A stretch of 64,000 bases of DNA, taken from Favolaschia claudopus (taxonomy: Eukaryota > Basidiomycota > Agaricomycetes > Agaricales > Mycenaceae). Positions 47,623 through 58,611 of this stretch are shown in pieces. Every line of letters starts with the position of its first letter. Position 1 is the stretch's first letter. The position numbers were made by a program, and so were the translations under genes. The notes beneath the pieces are model-generated. The model was given only the letters and a program-made list of their open reading frames with translations, ran no database searches and had not been told where the DNA came from. The DNA is taken from assembly GCA_037176885.1 (NCBI GenBank), contig JAWWNJ010000003.1, positions 3,348,001 to 3,412,000 on the forward strand, given 5' to 3'.

Positions 47623-50600
47623 AGATAGAGGGCGTGGGATCCCCGCACCTTACTTAAGCACGTTATGTAACGCTTATATAAGCGTTCCCACGGCCAAATC
47701 TCAGAGTTTCGAAAAACAAATTGCATAGAATTGCAAATAAACGACTTTGGGACAATGGAAAAAATTTGAAAACTATTTCTAAGCTATCTATGGGTTGGAA
47801 GTCCTGCTATTGAAGCTTTGATCTCAGCAATCATGGATGGAGGCAACATCCGATGGCCACTGAATTTCCTTTTGACATAAATCAAGTCACCGCCACTCAA
47901 TCCATTGGCATATGCAGAGATAAAACGAGCTGCACGGTTTGCGTATCTGTTGGTTGCTCTTTAGTACAAGATCTGGGTTTGATTGAACGAACAAAGCCCA
48001 CCTAAGAATTGCCAGCTGTGAGACTTCGTCAAGGCAGTTCTTAACATTATTCTGCATTTCATCAATGTTTGTGGTCCTTGAAGTGATCCGGTAACGGTAT
48101 TTTGCAGCTCCCCAATACATTTCAATGAAGTTGAGTTCACAATGATACTTGGGATAGAAGTCACAGATGTGGCCGCGGCTTTCTACCAATTCTTGGAGAG
48201 CAGATTTTTGGTTCACAAAATCTGGTTGAGTGAACAAAATTCTGCGGCAACAACAATCAGTGCGTCCAGCTTCACATTTGAACCCAGGGCATTGAGCAAG
48301 AAGGTTGTCCTTCCACAGCCCTCTTTCCTTGATGATAATCTCCATTCCCTTGAACCAGCCAGGCATTGTTGGATGGTCTGAATCAAAATAGAAAGACTGA
48401 GTCTAACCATTTGGCATGGTTCCATTACGCATCCGCACCCCAGTTTCCAACTTGGGGTTTTTGACCATTTTCCTAGCAGTCAAAGCATCGTCTGCTCTTT
48501 TCATATGTGTTGGGGCATTGTCAAATATGAAGAGAGCAGTAGCCATGCCCCCAGTTTTCCCTTCAAAGACGTCAATGGCATGATCAGTGTGAGCAAGCAT
48601 TTGTTCGGATGTGAAATATCCATCTCTATTCTTTCCAGCCCTGAAAAAAATCCTTGCTTCATCATCACCGTCAATAAGACGTCCCCATTCAACAGTTAAG
48701 AAATCAGAGACCATGATTGACTCTCCTTCTCCCTTGGGCTGTGGTTTTCCCTTGTCTAGTTTACTAATCCACCCAACCTTTCGTCGATCATTGGCATAGA
48801 AAGTAGACTCATCATGGGTGACAAGAATGAGACGAAAGGGCTGTCCTTTACATTTGCCTGTCAATTCATATCCTGTAGGAGTTTTCTTTGCGTTTCCATC
48901 GTTGTCATACTCCACCATTCGAGGTTCATACTGCTCAAGCCACCGCTTGACAAATTCTGCACGGTATTGAACCACATCCTCTCTCTCATGGCCATCAATG
49001 TACATGCCATTCTTTCGCCGTCCATACCGCCACTCAAGACGTTTGAGCCATCTCCTTGCAGTCCAGACAGAGATTGAACGCTTCTGAACATCAGCAGCTT
49101 CAAGCATGGTCTGAATTTCCTCAGTTTGAACAAAGTCAACAAGATCCTGAGCTGTAAAGTGTCCATCTTTTTTGGCAAGACTCTGAAGATGCAGCTTAAT
49201 GCTGTCTTGAAAATCTTCATCATTCAAGATAGATGCATGATACTGTCCATAACGGTGAAGGGGAAGCTTCTTTGTGGCAAGGAAGTTATGAATCCAGCTT
49301 CGAATGTTTCTGGCCCTGTATGCACCATGACCTTGAGACCTGGCTACAATCATCGAAGCTTCCCGCCACCCATAGGAGAGCTCTGAATCAAGGTAGAGGT
49401 TTAGTGTTCCTACCATGGCTGAAATGCGAGCCCTTAGAAAGACATCAAGTTTTTTGTCTTTACTTTTAACACTGAGATTGGCAGTGGCTCGACGTAGAGC
49501 AGGAAAATCTGTATAATTGATTTGATTGAGAGATCGGTCTGTGGCAGTCTCTGGAGAAGGGTCCAGAATAGTGCTTCCACTCTCAATTGCCTCCAGAAGC
49601 TCTTTCAAATGCACATGTGCAAGATTCACAGGATCCATGCAATCAGGCAGCTGTAGAATTTTATCAGAGTCATTGAATGAAACTTTTAATGAATACACAC
49701 TGTGTTTGGATCTGGGATGTTAGGAGATGGATCCTCGTCATCAGATTCAAGGGATTCAGTGTCTGGAATCTCATCATCTTCTGAATCTAGTTCAACCACA
49801 GAAGCACTAGCTGAGACACTGGTAGAAGCACTTGTAGAGGCAGCAGCAGAGGCAGCAGTAGAAGCAGCAGAGTTAGACTTTTGAGCCTGTTTTTTCTCTA
49901 TAAATTCCTGCAGTGAAAGAAAGCCACCTTTTTTGAGAGTTTTTGCTTGCTGCATGTGCCTTCGATGAGTTCTAGCAGACTTCCCAGTATAATGTCTCTT
50001 CCTTTTAAGTCCTGCCTCTTTAGTTCTTTCTGCTTTCTGTGCTGCAGCCTGAGCATTGAAAAGAAACTGGGAAAATTCATCCAGTTCCTTCTCCTCTGTA
50101 ATTTCTGGAGCTGCTATGATTTCCTCATCTAGATCTGGTTCCTGAGTGCCTTCTGGCAAGTCTTCACAGTCAAAATCTGGCAGCTCATTCCCTAGATTGA
50201 ATTCCCAAGAGGCTTCAGAATCTTCATGCCCATCTAGAGTTGCATCTGCAGGTGCTGTCTGGTCCTCCACCTCCTCTGCTTCAGGTTTCAGAGCATCCCT
50301 GGCCTTCTGTAAATTGCCCTGGCGAGCCTTGGTCCTCTTGGAAGGTCTGGTCATAGTCTGAGATGGTGGGGGAAGGAGAAATATGCAGAGGGAGCCTCGA
50401 GAAAGCCTCATGGAGGCCTCATTGTTAGGGGCTGATGCATCACGTGTTGATCACGTGTATGGTCACGTGGTGGCTGTGCTGCGGCCAAATGTTTTCCGTC
50501 CGTTTTTCAAAATTGCTCCAGGAGATGCACAATCATTAAAGAAACACAAAAAAATAAAAAAGTTTGGATGTCTTATGGCATGCTCCAGTTTCAATATTTT

Positions 50601-50756
50601 TTGATTCTGCTTAATAGAAACTCAAGAACAGAGTGTTTAGTACACTTTGTATTAAACAAATGAATTTTATATGCCCATGAGGTATTTCTATAACGGCGGG
50701 AAGTCGGGAGTGATGGCTGCTTATATAAGGGTGCGGAGTTCCCACGCCCTCTATCT
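47623..50756 (-). mobile_element. IS630/Tc1-mariner-like DNA transposon, 3,134 bp
   Basis: The ends are inverted repeats: AGATAGAGGGCGTGGGA on the left and its reverse complement on the right, with a partly matching CGCACC block just inside (about 30 bp overall). The element is flanked by TA on both sides (47621-47622 and 50757-50758), the target duplication expected of this superfamily. It holds one long minus-strand transposase gene. The ends look fresh but the gene is broken, so it is probably non-autonomous now. Confidence 0.85.
47784..50354 (-). pseudogene. DDE transposase of the Tc1/mariner-like element, broken
   Basis: An N-terminal domain (from MTRPSKRTKARQ at 50354) is acidic and serine/alanine-rich and ends near 49700. 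There a GTGTGT run shifts the frame by one or two bases; reading resumes as YSLKVSFNDSDKILQ. The catalytic domain shows the DDE triad in THDEST, FIFDNAPTHM and LNFIEMYWG. Between the last two lies an in-frame TAG at 48403-48405 (after TMPNG), where the frame otherwise continues as FYFDSDHPTMPGWFKGM. A final intron (GTGGGC...CAACAG, acceptor near 47916) leads to RYANRAARFISAYANGLSGG and a stop at 47784. One frameshift and one nonsense codon make it inactive unless recoded. Confidence 0.8.
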
Positions 50757-51196
50757 TAGGTCGAGACTCGAGTTAGCGATGCGGCAATAGGACGAGGGAC
50801 GCTGATCATCAACCCAAACCGTGAGCTGCCTCTCCAATTTCGCATGCTTCTCCACCGTCACATCAGGGTTTCAAAATTAAACTAAGTAACTCATGCTTTT
50901 TCTTTGTCAGCAACGCCTCGTGTATTCCGTGCACAAGGCTGGGTACTGGCTTTCTCTTCTCCCAACTTCAATTGCACCTCACACACTAGGCTCCTTGCCC
51001 CCAAGTCAAGGTTGCCACACTAGCCCAATTTTCGTTTTCAATTGTTCTCAATCAGGCTGCCCATGCACCGAATGGGATACATAAGGGAAGGGGAAAAAGG
51101 TGTGCGGACTTCGCAGCACCATCCTTACCCGGATCCACTGCCAATTGGTGGGCGGGATGTTGTTCAAGGTGAACTATGCAGCCATTCCAGCGGTAG
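50757..51196. other. Spacer between the transposon and the STAND gene
   Basis: Target-site remnant followed by presumed upstream sequence of the NTPase gene. No exon could be joined, although additional 5' exons of that gene may lie here. Confidence 0.4.
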
Positions 51197-54007
51197 TTGT
51201 TAACAAAGCACATTGTAGATATTTCAATTCTGTCAGGGTCCCCAGGCAATGCTTTCATTAAATCTGGAGTGCTGAATCACGCCGAGAATGTTTCAGTGCC
51301 CACCCCGGCCTCTGAAACACCTTATTCTACATTCAAACCCAAGCAACACAATGACCATTCCTCCATCATCAATATCTACATGTCGGGTAGGAACTATAGT
51401 AGAATCACCAGAAATGGGAAATTAAATTCATCCTCAGGTGGCACTGGTGGTACAGGAGGTGCAAGTGAGACCAGTCTTGGTGGCACTGGCGGTCGGGGAG
51501 ATGGTCCTGTATTTAATAACAACAGTTACAACATGGATTCCAAGGAATTAACGGTAATGCCTGTCCTACCTAGAGCCCAATGCTGCTCACCCACTTTTTT
51601 AAACTAGATCAATGCTGGTAATTTTCCCATGTCCCTCTTGTTCTTGTGCTGCTTCTCATAATACCATCAGGAATGCGCTTGCTCCATGATGCAGCAGCCA
51701 ACGAGGCCTCCCATGACTCGGGAGAAAGTTATGGTCGCCCTCCGTGCCTCCCAGATACTAGGACCAATTACCTGTCCCACCTTAACAAATGGTCATGTCA
51801 AAATGCGTCAACTCAGAGCCTTCTCTGGATGTACGGAGCTGCGGGAACTGGCAAGTCCGCAATTGCTCAATCATTTTGTGAGCACTTGCAAGAAGAACAC
51901 TGCCTTGGAGGCAGCTTCTTTTTTAAACGAGGCCATCCAACTCGGCAAGATGCCCTCAAACTTTTCCCCACTTTAGCCTACCAACTTGCTGTTGCCTCCG
52001 GTGTGTTCAAAGCAGCAGTTGCCCCAGTTGTGGCAAGGGATCCATCTGTGCTAAAAAAGTCACTGTTGCTTCAAATGCAAAAGCTGATCATTGAGCCTTA
52101 TAAAACGGCTATGCCTACATGTATCTACACCCTTGTCATAGATGGCCTTGATGAGTGCAGGGACGAGAATCTTCAGCAAATTATCCTGCGTTGTCTTGGC
52201 GAGGTGCAATTGCCAACACTTCGTGTGCTAGTTGCAAGCAGACCAGAAGCTCATCTTCGATCTGTATTGCACTCATTGCCCACTGAGCAGCTAGCAATCC
52301 AAGGATCATTTGAAGATATTAGATTATTCTTCTGCCATCACTTCGAACGAATTCACAATACACATGAAGCCATGACTGAAACCTGTCACCCCTGGCCAGA
52401 CTATAATGTTGTCAACACTCTGACTTGCAAGTCATCTGGCCACTTTATCTATGCTGCCACAGTTATCAGATTCATCGAAGATTCAGATTCACATCCTGTG
52501 AAGCGCTTAGAGCTTGTCTACAACATGCAGGAACAAGACATGGATGGCAAGTCAGATTCGCCGTTTGCAGCCCTAGACCAACTCTACAAACAAGTTCTTG
52601 GAACAGTCAAAGTGGTGCACCGACCAATGTTGTTAAAGATCTTGTTTATCATTGAGACCGGGTTCCATTCCAGATTTGGTCTGTCAAATGAAGATATTGG
52701 AGAGCTTCTTGGTTTAGAGCCTCCAGATTTCCGCCTCACTCTGAGGCGGGTGTATTCGGTGATGAATGAAAACCACCTCACTTTCTATCATGCTTCATTC
52801 AGTGATTTCCTCACAAATGCTATGAGGGCTGGGGAATTCCACCTGAATGATGTTGTTCAACACTCATTGGTCTTGGCTGTGGCAAAGATATTTGCACATT
52901 GTCCGCAAAATGAATTCACATATCCGTCAAATCATATAACAGGGTAAGGCTGCATGCTCTTAGTATCCTTTGCAGCACTCACCCAGAGGAATAGAAAAGT
53001 GGACCTCAACTTCATCACAAATGCTCCATTGTCTCCTGAATTGATTTCACATCTTCGATTGCTGAATCTGAATCTTTTACTCAGAAGACAATCCCAGATT
53101 CTATTTTTGGACAAACAACTCCGTACCCAATTGGACTGGTTGGAGGTATATATTTTGTTTACTATCTGCAATGATTCTTCACAAGAAACCTTTTCTACAG
53201 TCTCACAATGCACCCATGGACCTGATTCAAAAATGGAATGACTATATTTGGATGTCCCGATTCTCTCACTTCACCTTCAGACCACCTCTATCTGAGCTCC
53301 ATGGGACCTCAGATCCACAGCCTGTAGCAGCAGTGTCACCACAGTGTCTCAAGATCATTCAGGCTTATACACTGCTTCAACTGGATTCATCACGGCTGGG
53401 GTATATTACACCTTTTCTCCAGGTCCGCTGGGTCCTGGACATTTCCTGGGAGACAATGACAGAGGTTGTCGTTGGTTGCCGCCAAACCAGTGCATCTGAT
53501 TTGGCTGATGCTGTGCACCCGTCTCGCATCCGGGAGCTACGATGCAATGGAACATTGCAAATAATAGCAGAACGCAGTTTGCAGCTGGTGGCCAAAGCTT
53601 ATCCATATGAGTTGGGGTCAGTTTTTTTGGGCTCATGATGATGAGTTGAGTTGTTGATTTATAAAACATTACAGGGCTCGCAATGGGTGGAGCTGTATCT
53701 TGAGGTCATGTTCCCCATCTCAGGAGCTGTTCAATGCACTACGTGCCTTGTTCCAGAACAAATATATTCATTACTCTCTAGGTTCACACATCTATGGAGG
53801 ATCAAACGAGAATGGGTTTCATTTGCACAATATCAAGGCGTGGCTGAAGGTAAGTTCTTTTGATGATGCATGGGAAGTGTTAAAATTTTCCTGTAGACTC
53901 AGCCCAACCCCCCAACAGACCTGATCAGGCCACTTGGTCTGGTTCAATTTCCACAGGAATGTTACGAAGTTTTTTGGATGAAGTGGAAACAACTCACTGG
54001 ATTGTGA
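51197..54007 (+). CDS. STAND-class NTPase with NACHT-type domain (NLR-like)
   Basis: Seven exons: 51197-51553, 51608-51617, 51671-52943, 52995-53145, 53201-53616, 53675-53849 and 53957-54007. All phases close and give 810 residues. The leader is glycine-rich (SSSGGTGGTGGASETSLGGT). A 10-nt micro-exon encodes INA and completes INAGMRLLHDAAANEASHDS, a hallmark of mushroom NACHT proteins. The P-loop is GAAGTGKSAIAQ (about 177-188), Walker B is LVIDGLDECRD (about 290) and the sensor-like ASRPEAHLR follows. A helical C-terminal region ends in SCSPSQELFNALR and a short last exon. No WD40 or ankyrin repeats follow. By family these are cytosolic switches of self/non-self or stress recognition; the trigger is unknown. 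The start at 51197 is uncertain; 51380 or an upstream exon is possible. No lesion was seen. Confidence 0.87.
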
Positions 54008-54285
54008 TGCCTTTGGGAGTGGCTGGGATGTTTTCTTTGGTTTTCTATCATTATCTGCAAGCACTGTGTATGGCCTGGTAGATCAAGGCAAAACACAATA
54101 TATCTAGATACAACTCCAAGGAACAAGTCTAAGTCTGAGCTACATACATGGCGGCCACAAAAGGACTAACAGGCAGGATGTATAGATGTTCAATATTGAA
54201 CAGTTTAAGACGGCGGTGAAACGGTGCGTGAAGGTATAGGCGTGAAATACACCGAAATATAAATCACAAATCTAATCCAATACGA

Positions 54286-54301
54286 TGTGTGTGTGTGTGT
54301 G
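54286..54301. repeat. TG dinucleotide microsatellite
   Basis: Eight TG units in a row. Confidence 0.9.
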
Positions 54302-55670
54302 TTCCGGAGAAGCACAACAACTTTAGTAGCATAGGCGCTTGCGAACACCCATCAATGGCGCTGAGTGCCTATTATGTCAATTCAACGTCTATTCCTCTCA
54401 TCGAGCATCTATTGCGCGACTACCAACAGCAACCTTTGGCATTTACACATTCCTCCCGAGCCGAGGCGCGCTCTTGGCACACACTCTGTAATTGACCCCG
54501 CAACTCGGCACTCGGCTCGTCAGTAACATTGGAGTTCATGTTTGGTTCATGTGAAGTTGAATTTTAGGGACAAGGATATTTGCCATTTTTTTCAACTTCA
54601 AACTGAATGCATTTATTTCAAAATTGTAACACTACTTTAAAATTACGCGCTGTAAACAGCACGCAACTTGAGAAAATACTACACTACTTTCAAACACGGT
54701 GAAACGCTGACTATAGGGAAACTATACAAAACACCCAAGGAATGAACGGAAATAAGTCCAAATCAAATCCCGAATATAATCCTAACCACTATGAGATCGA
54801 CGTGCGAGGTTCGGGGTTCCAGTCCAGTATAGACTGTGGCAATCCAACTATCTTAATACTCAAAATATACTAAACTTAAGCTTTCGCAATTGCTGACTTT
54901 GTACAGCGAATGCCTATACTAATCCTATGTTGACACAGGAAGTGTGGTTTCAACAAAAGGGTGGTGACGTAACTCTTCTCAAGAGGTTTAGGTGTTTTAG
55001 TTGCTTGAAAAGCCGCCGATATATGTATCACGAAAGATGTCTTGTTTCACGTGTCCAAATGCCAAAGTTCTTATAATTCCACGCGTAAGGTTCCCAAAAT
55101 CTGATATTCACATGTACAATTTAAGATATGATCCAACAGACAATATATATCGACGAAACAAACCAAAGAAAACAAATAAGCTTCTGGAGTTTATCTTGAA
55201 TGGAGTCCAACAGAGCCCCAGTACAGGATATGATGCTTTTATACCTTTCACTAATAAATAATAAGAGACTGAACAATTGACAAACAGGTATATGGTGAGA
55301 GAAATATAGGGCCCGCCTTGCCCTCGCCTGGTAGCCAGGACGGAAATGGATCAATTGTGCACTGAATCCCACATCCTTATCCCGATCATTATGTTATGAC
55401 TGTGCTCAGTGCCGGAATACCACCGGGCCAACCACCGTCCATCATGACTACACAGAAATGTCGCTCAGGCAAGGTGTCTCAAGGAAGGATCTTCGACTCC
55501 AAGGAACGTCTGCGCCACTTCAGGGCGCTCGCGATCCGGTGCTTGCCCATACTGTACTGCAGAGATGTTATATCCTTGCCGGAAAGAAGAAGGAAGAGGG
55601 AGAGAGGAGGTAGGTTCCGGTCCGAGACGCAAGGGAGGAACAGATGAAATGCCGAAGTAGAATTCGGGCT

Positions 55671-55713
55671 AGGTCGAACCCGGAACTACGGATATCAAAA
55701 CCACTACACCACA
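55671..55713 (-). other. tRNA-like scrap with A-box and B-box words
   Basis: The minus strand reads TGGTGTAGTGGTT (A-box-like) and, about 20 bases later, GGGTTCGACCT (B-box-like). The gap is too short for a whole anticodon arm, so this is not a functional tRNA; a tRNA-derived SINE head or decayed tRNA is more likely. A weaker relative, CATAGTGGTTAGGAT, lies on the minus strand near 54795. Confidence 0.35.
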
Positions 55714-56879
55714 GGTAGATTAAGGATGAGTGGGGACTGTCAGCCTACACGAGAGGAACACAAGGAGGGAAGACAACAAGGGCGGCTAGAACCCCCAGGC
55801 TGGTGGAAACCAATTCGCAATAGAACCAAGGCGGGACTTGGCCGGGCCGGAGCAAGGCCGGATGAAGGAGGTCACGTGATCGGGCCGGACGAAGGTCCGG
55901 GCGAATCGGAGAAGGCGGGCGAGCTGGGCAAGGTAGGACGAAGTATGGGAAGGCTTGCTCGAAAGCCAAGGGATGAGCGAGGATTGAGGTCGAGGCTCGA
56001 CAAAGTCGAGCAGGTCCAGGTGAGCAAAGGAGGCTTGGCCGAGGGCGTGGGAACAAGCCGGATGAAAGTCGGCCAAGGCTATAAGGAGCCGGACGAGTTC
56101 GGACAAGGATAAGAGAGGTGTCTGAACACAAGACCAAGACTTGTTGTCAAGAGGAGAAGTCCGGACGAGAGGGAGATGAGCGGGAGGAGATCCGGACAGT
56201 AAGACAGGGAGACAACGTTAATTATCAAACTAAGGAATACAATCGGGAGACTGTAGGTATTTAAAGTAAGTACGGAGATATGTCCAAAAGAAGCCAGAAG
56301 TATGTACAAGACAATAAGAACAATAAGTAAGAAGTGCGGTACAGTAGTAAGAACAATAAAGCAAGAGATGAGTACCGGACGAGAACAATAAAGACAATAA
56401 GAGAGAAGCATAGTCATATGATGCATACCAATGATGCCGGGGAAAGGTAGATGACATAATGTTGAGTCCGGAGGAGGACTGCAGAGTTCGATGCAAGGCA
56501 TCTCACATCCGAATGAACCGAGGATGAGGATGTGAGTCCACAGGGATGTAGTAAGGCCGGATAAGGGAATTGATCGGATCAGCGGCCGGGCCGGGGGAGC
56601 CGGTGAAACGCTTGCACGCGGTCTAGTACAGCAAGTACTAGTTAGTTGTGGATTAACCCTGAAGGCCTATCTAGCTTTCAACCGCTAGCGAACCAACAAA
56701 CCCAATCCTAACTACTTTCCCCCTTGTAATGGTACTATAACTACGCCGAGTACAGCTCGTTTGATCACTTGTTTAAGATGATCGAAGGGAGCCTAAGATA
56801 TAAACCTCTAACTAGTGCTAAATACGATTGAGTGCCAGATAGAATCAAGTCCTCTCTTGACTAAAAGCCAAACGAGTGC

Positions 56880-57030
56880 TCAAGTCCAATATTTAGCTGA
56901 TACAACACAGCTAGGCCAAGTCCAATTCCGATTCCAAGTCCAACAAAAGCTGATACCACACAGCTAACACAGAGTTCACACAATATCCAAGTCCAATGCC
57001 GCTGATACCACACAGACGGCCTTAAAGTCC
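56880..57030. repeat. 52-53-bp tandem repeat, about three units
   Basis: The word GCTGATAC(A/C)ACACAG occurs at 56896, 56949 and 57001, each time with AAGTCCAA nearby. Confidence 0.6.
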
Positions 57031-58611
57031 AAATTCACACTAAGAGTGGGCGCGAGTAGATTGAGAAACTTGTACAAAACGCTAAACAGAGCTCCTGGTA
57101 TAGAGTTGATATAGGATGTCAAGCCCTAGATCTCTGCCTTTATTCGGGACTTTAGTCAGTTAAACCGACACGCCCTAGCTAGGTCAGGAATCCAGTACTG
57201 AACACCTTCTACCACTGGCCTTATATACTGTACATTCTAGCTTACTATTTACTGATTACTGTGCGACCGTCCATGGTCTATTTAATACATTGTCCAATAG
57301 GCATCCAGATAATTTATGATCCTTTCCTTCATCCCTGGTTTCCGATCGTTTCACAACCACGATCAAATACGTCCACTCTCCAAGAGGTTCCTTAGTTATG
57401 AGTTCCTTGCTTAAGCCTTTGCCTGGCTTTGTGCAGAAACAGAAAGCTGAGTATCCAACGGTCATTTAGATACCCATACTTCCTATGTTCAGGCCAAGGA
57501 CGGGATCTTGAACACTATCTGGAGTCCGGCTTGTGTTCCCCGTGATAGGTTTCGTGATCCCTTGATGCGTGTAAGTGACAATGACTGTTCCGTAAATGCC
57601 TCGGAGTGATGCCTTAGCCAGCCGTCCTGATCATGGTGTTTCGGCTGATCAGTTGGTTAGCCAGGCAGCCCGCTCGTCTAGCTAGAGTATGTGACAGGTG
57701 GGACGGCCATTTGTTAAGTCCCTTTGGTGGTATTTAGACAACTCGTGGACCCAAGAGGCTTTATACTCTTAGCGGAGCCCAAATACCTTTACTTGAGGTA
57801 CGTCGCTCGGTCTGGTGATTTCCTTACGATACGTCCAGGTATTGCCTTGACTTGGCCGTGTCTTGGTTAGCAATCCAGGACTGATCCTAACCCTCTTGAG
57901 CCTAATAGGTAGGTACTTAGCTAGCAAAACGCGCAAATTCCTGCACATTCCACTACTAGCCTAATAGCCTGCTTATCATCTCCCCCATTCTTTGCTCTTG
58001 ACCGTCCCCGGTCAACTCTACTTTCCTATCTAGACCAGGCTAAGGCTTGTCTTCAAGCCCCACCACCCAAGATCTACTCAAACTACTTAACCAGCCTTGC
58101 CCCGGTTTAGCTAGCGCTCGTCATGATTTGGCCAGGATTCTAAGTCCTGAATCCGACTTAAGCGTTTTTTTTGCCTCCGGCCAGCCAGTTACGTAATTTA
58201 CGTCATCTCTTTAATTGATTCATCAATCCTCGACTGATTCTTTGTTTCCGCGGGAGCAACTGATCCAAAGGTTCGTCCCCTGTCTGGGATACGTTCCTTT
58301 GCTCAATACCTCCCTGTTGATACCCAACAAGCCTTATTTTCCTCTTTCTATTACCCGGTAAGAGCTCTTTTCTTGAAAACTTTCCCTGAATCTGAACTTT
58401 ATCAGCCATTCTCGATTCGGTAAGTTCTCATTAGAGCCTCTATTGATGGAATCGCCCACTTATAGCGCTTCTTTTCAATAGAGTCTCAAACTCTATCCCA
58501 GTGCTTCCAAATTTCCAAGTCCTTCTACAGAAGAAGCTGCGTCCGCAGCTATCTTAAATAGAGGGACTTAGGAAAATTTTCTTTATTCCTTTCTTCCATC
58601 TTCCACCCACA

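Larger units (their letters stand above)
54008..58611. other. Gene-poor stretch rich in repeat scraps
   Basis: No gene model can be supported. Contents seen: a TG microsatellite at 54286-54301, tRNA-like scraps near 54750-54835 and 55671-55713, a purine-rich GC-rich block at about 55730-56640 with recurring GGCCGG and AGTCCGGACGAG-like words (its 128-codon open frame at 55726-56112 looks compositional), and a 52-53-bp tandem repeat near 56880-57030. From about 57150 onward the words TTAGCTAG and CTAGCTAG recur, as they do in the spacers of the zinc-cluster array downstream. Confidence 0.45.

Noticed and set aside
48374..48403. A 30-nt intron in the transposase (GTTAGA...TTCAG)
   Set aside because: Reading straight through gives FYFDSDHPTMPGW in the same frame after a single TAG, which fits the family better than so short an intron.
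47623..50756. Retroelement origin of the element
   Set aside because: Terminal inverted repeats, TA duplication and a DDE triad with no reverse transcriptase indicate a cut-and-paste DNA transposon.
54750..55713. Functional tRNA genes
   Set aside because: A-box and B-box words are too close together and no cloverleaf with an anticodon arm can be drawn.
55726..56112. 128-codon frame in the GC-rich block as a gene
   Set aside because: Its glycine/arginine/glutamate composition follows from the purine-rich repeats, overlapping frames on the other strand are equally open, and no domain is visible.
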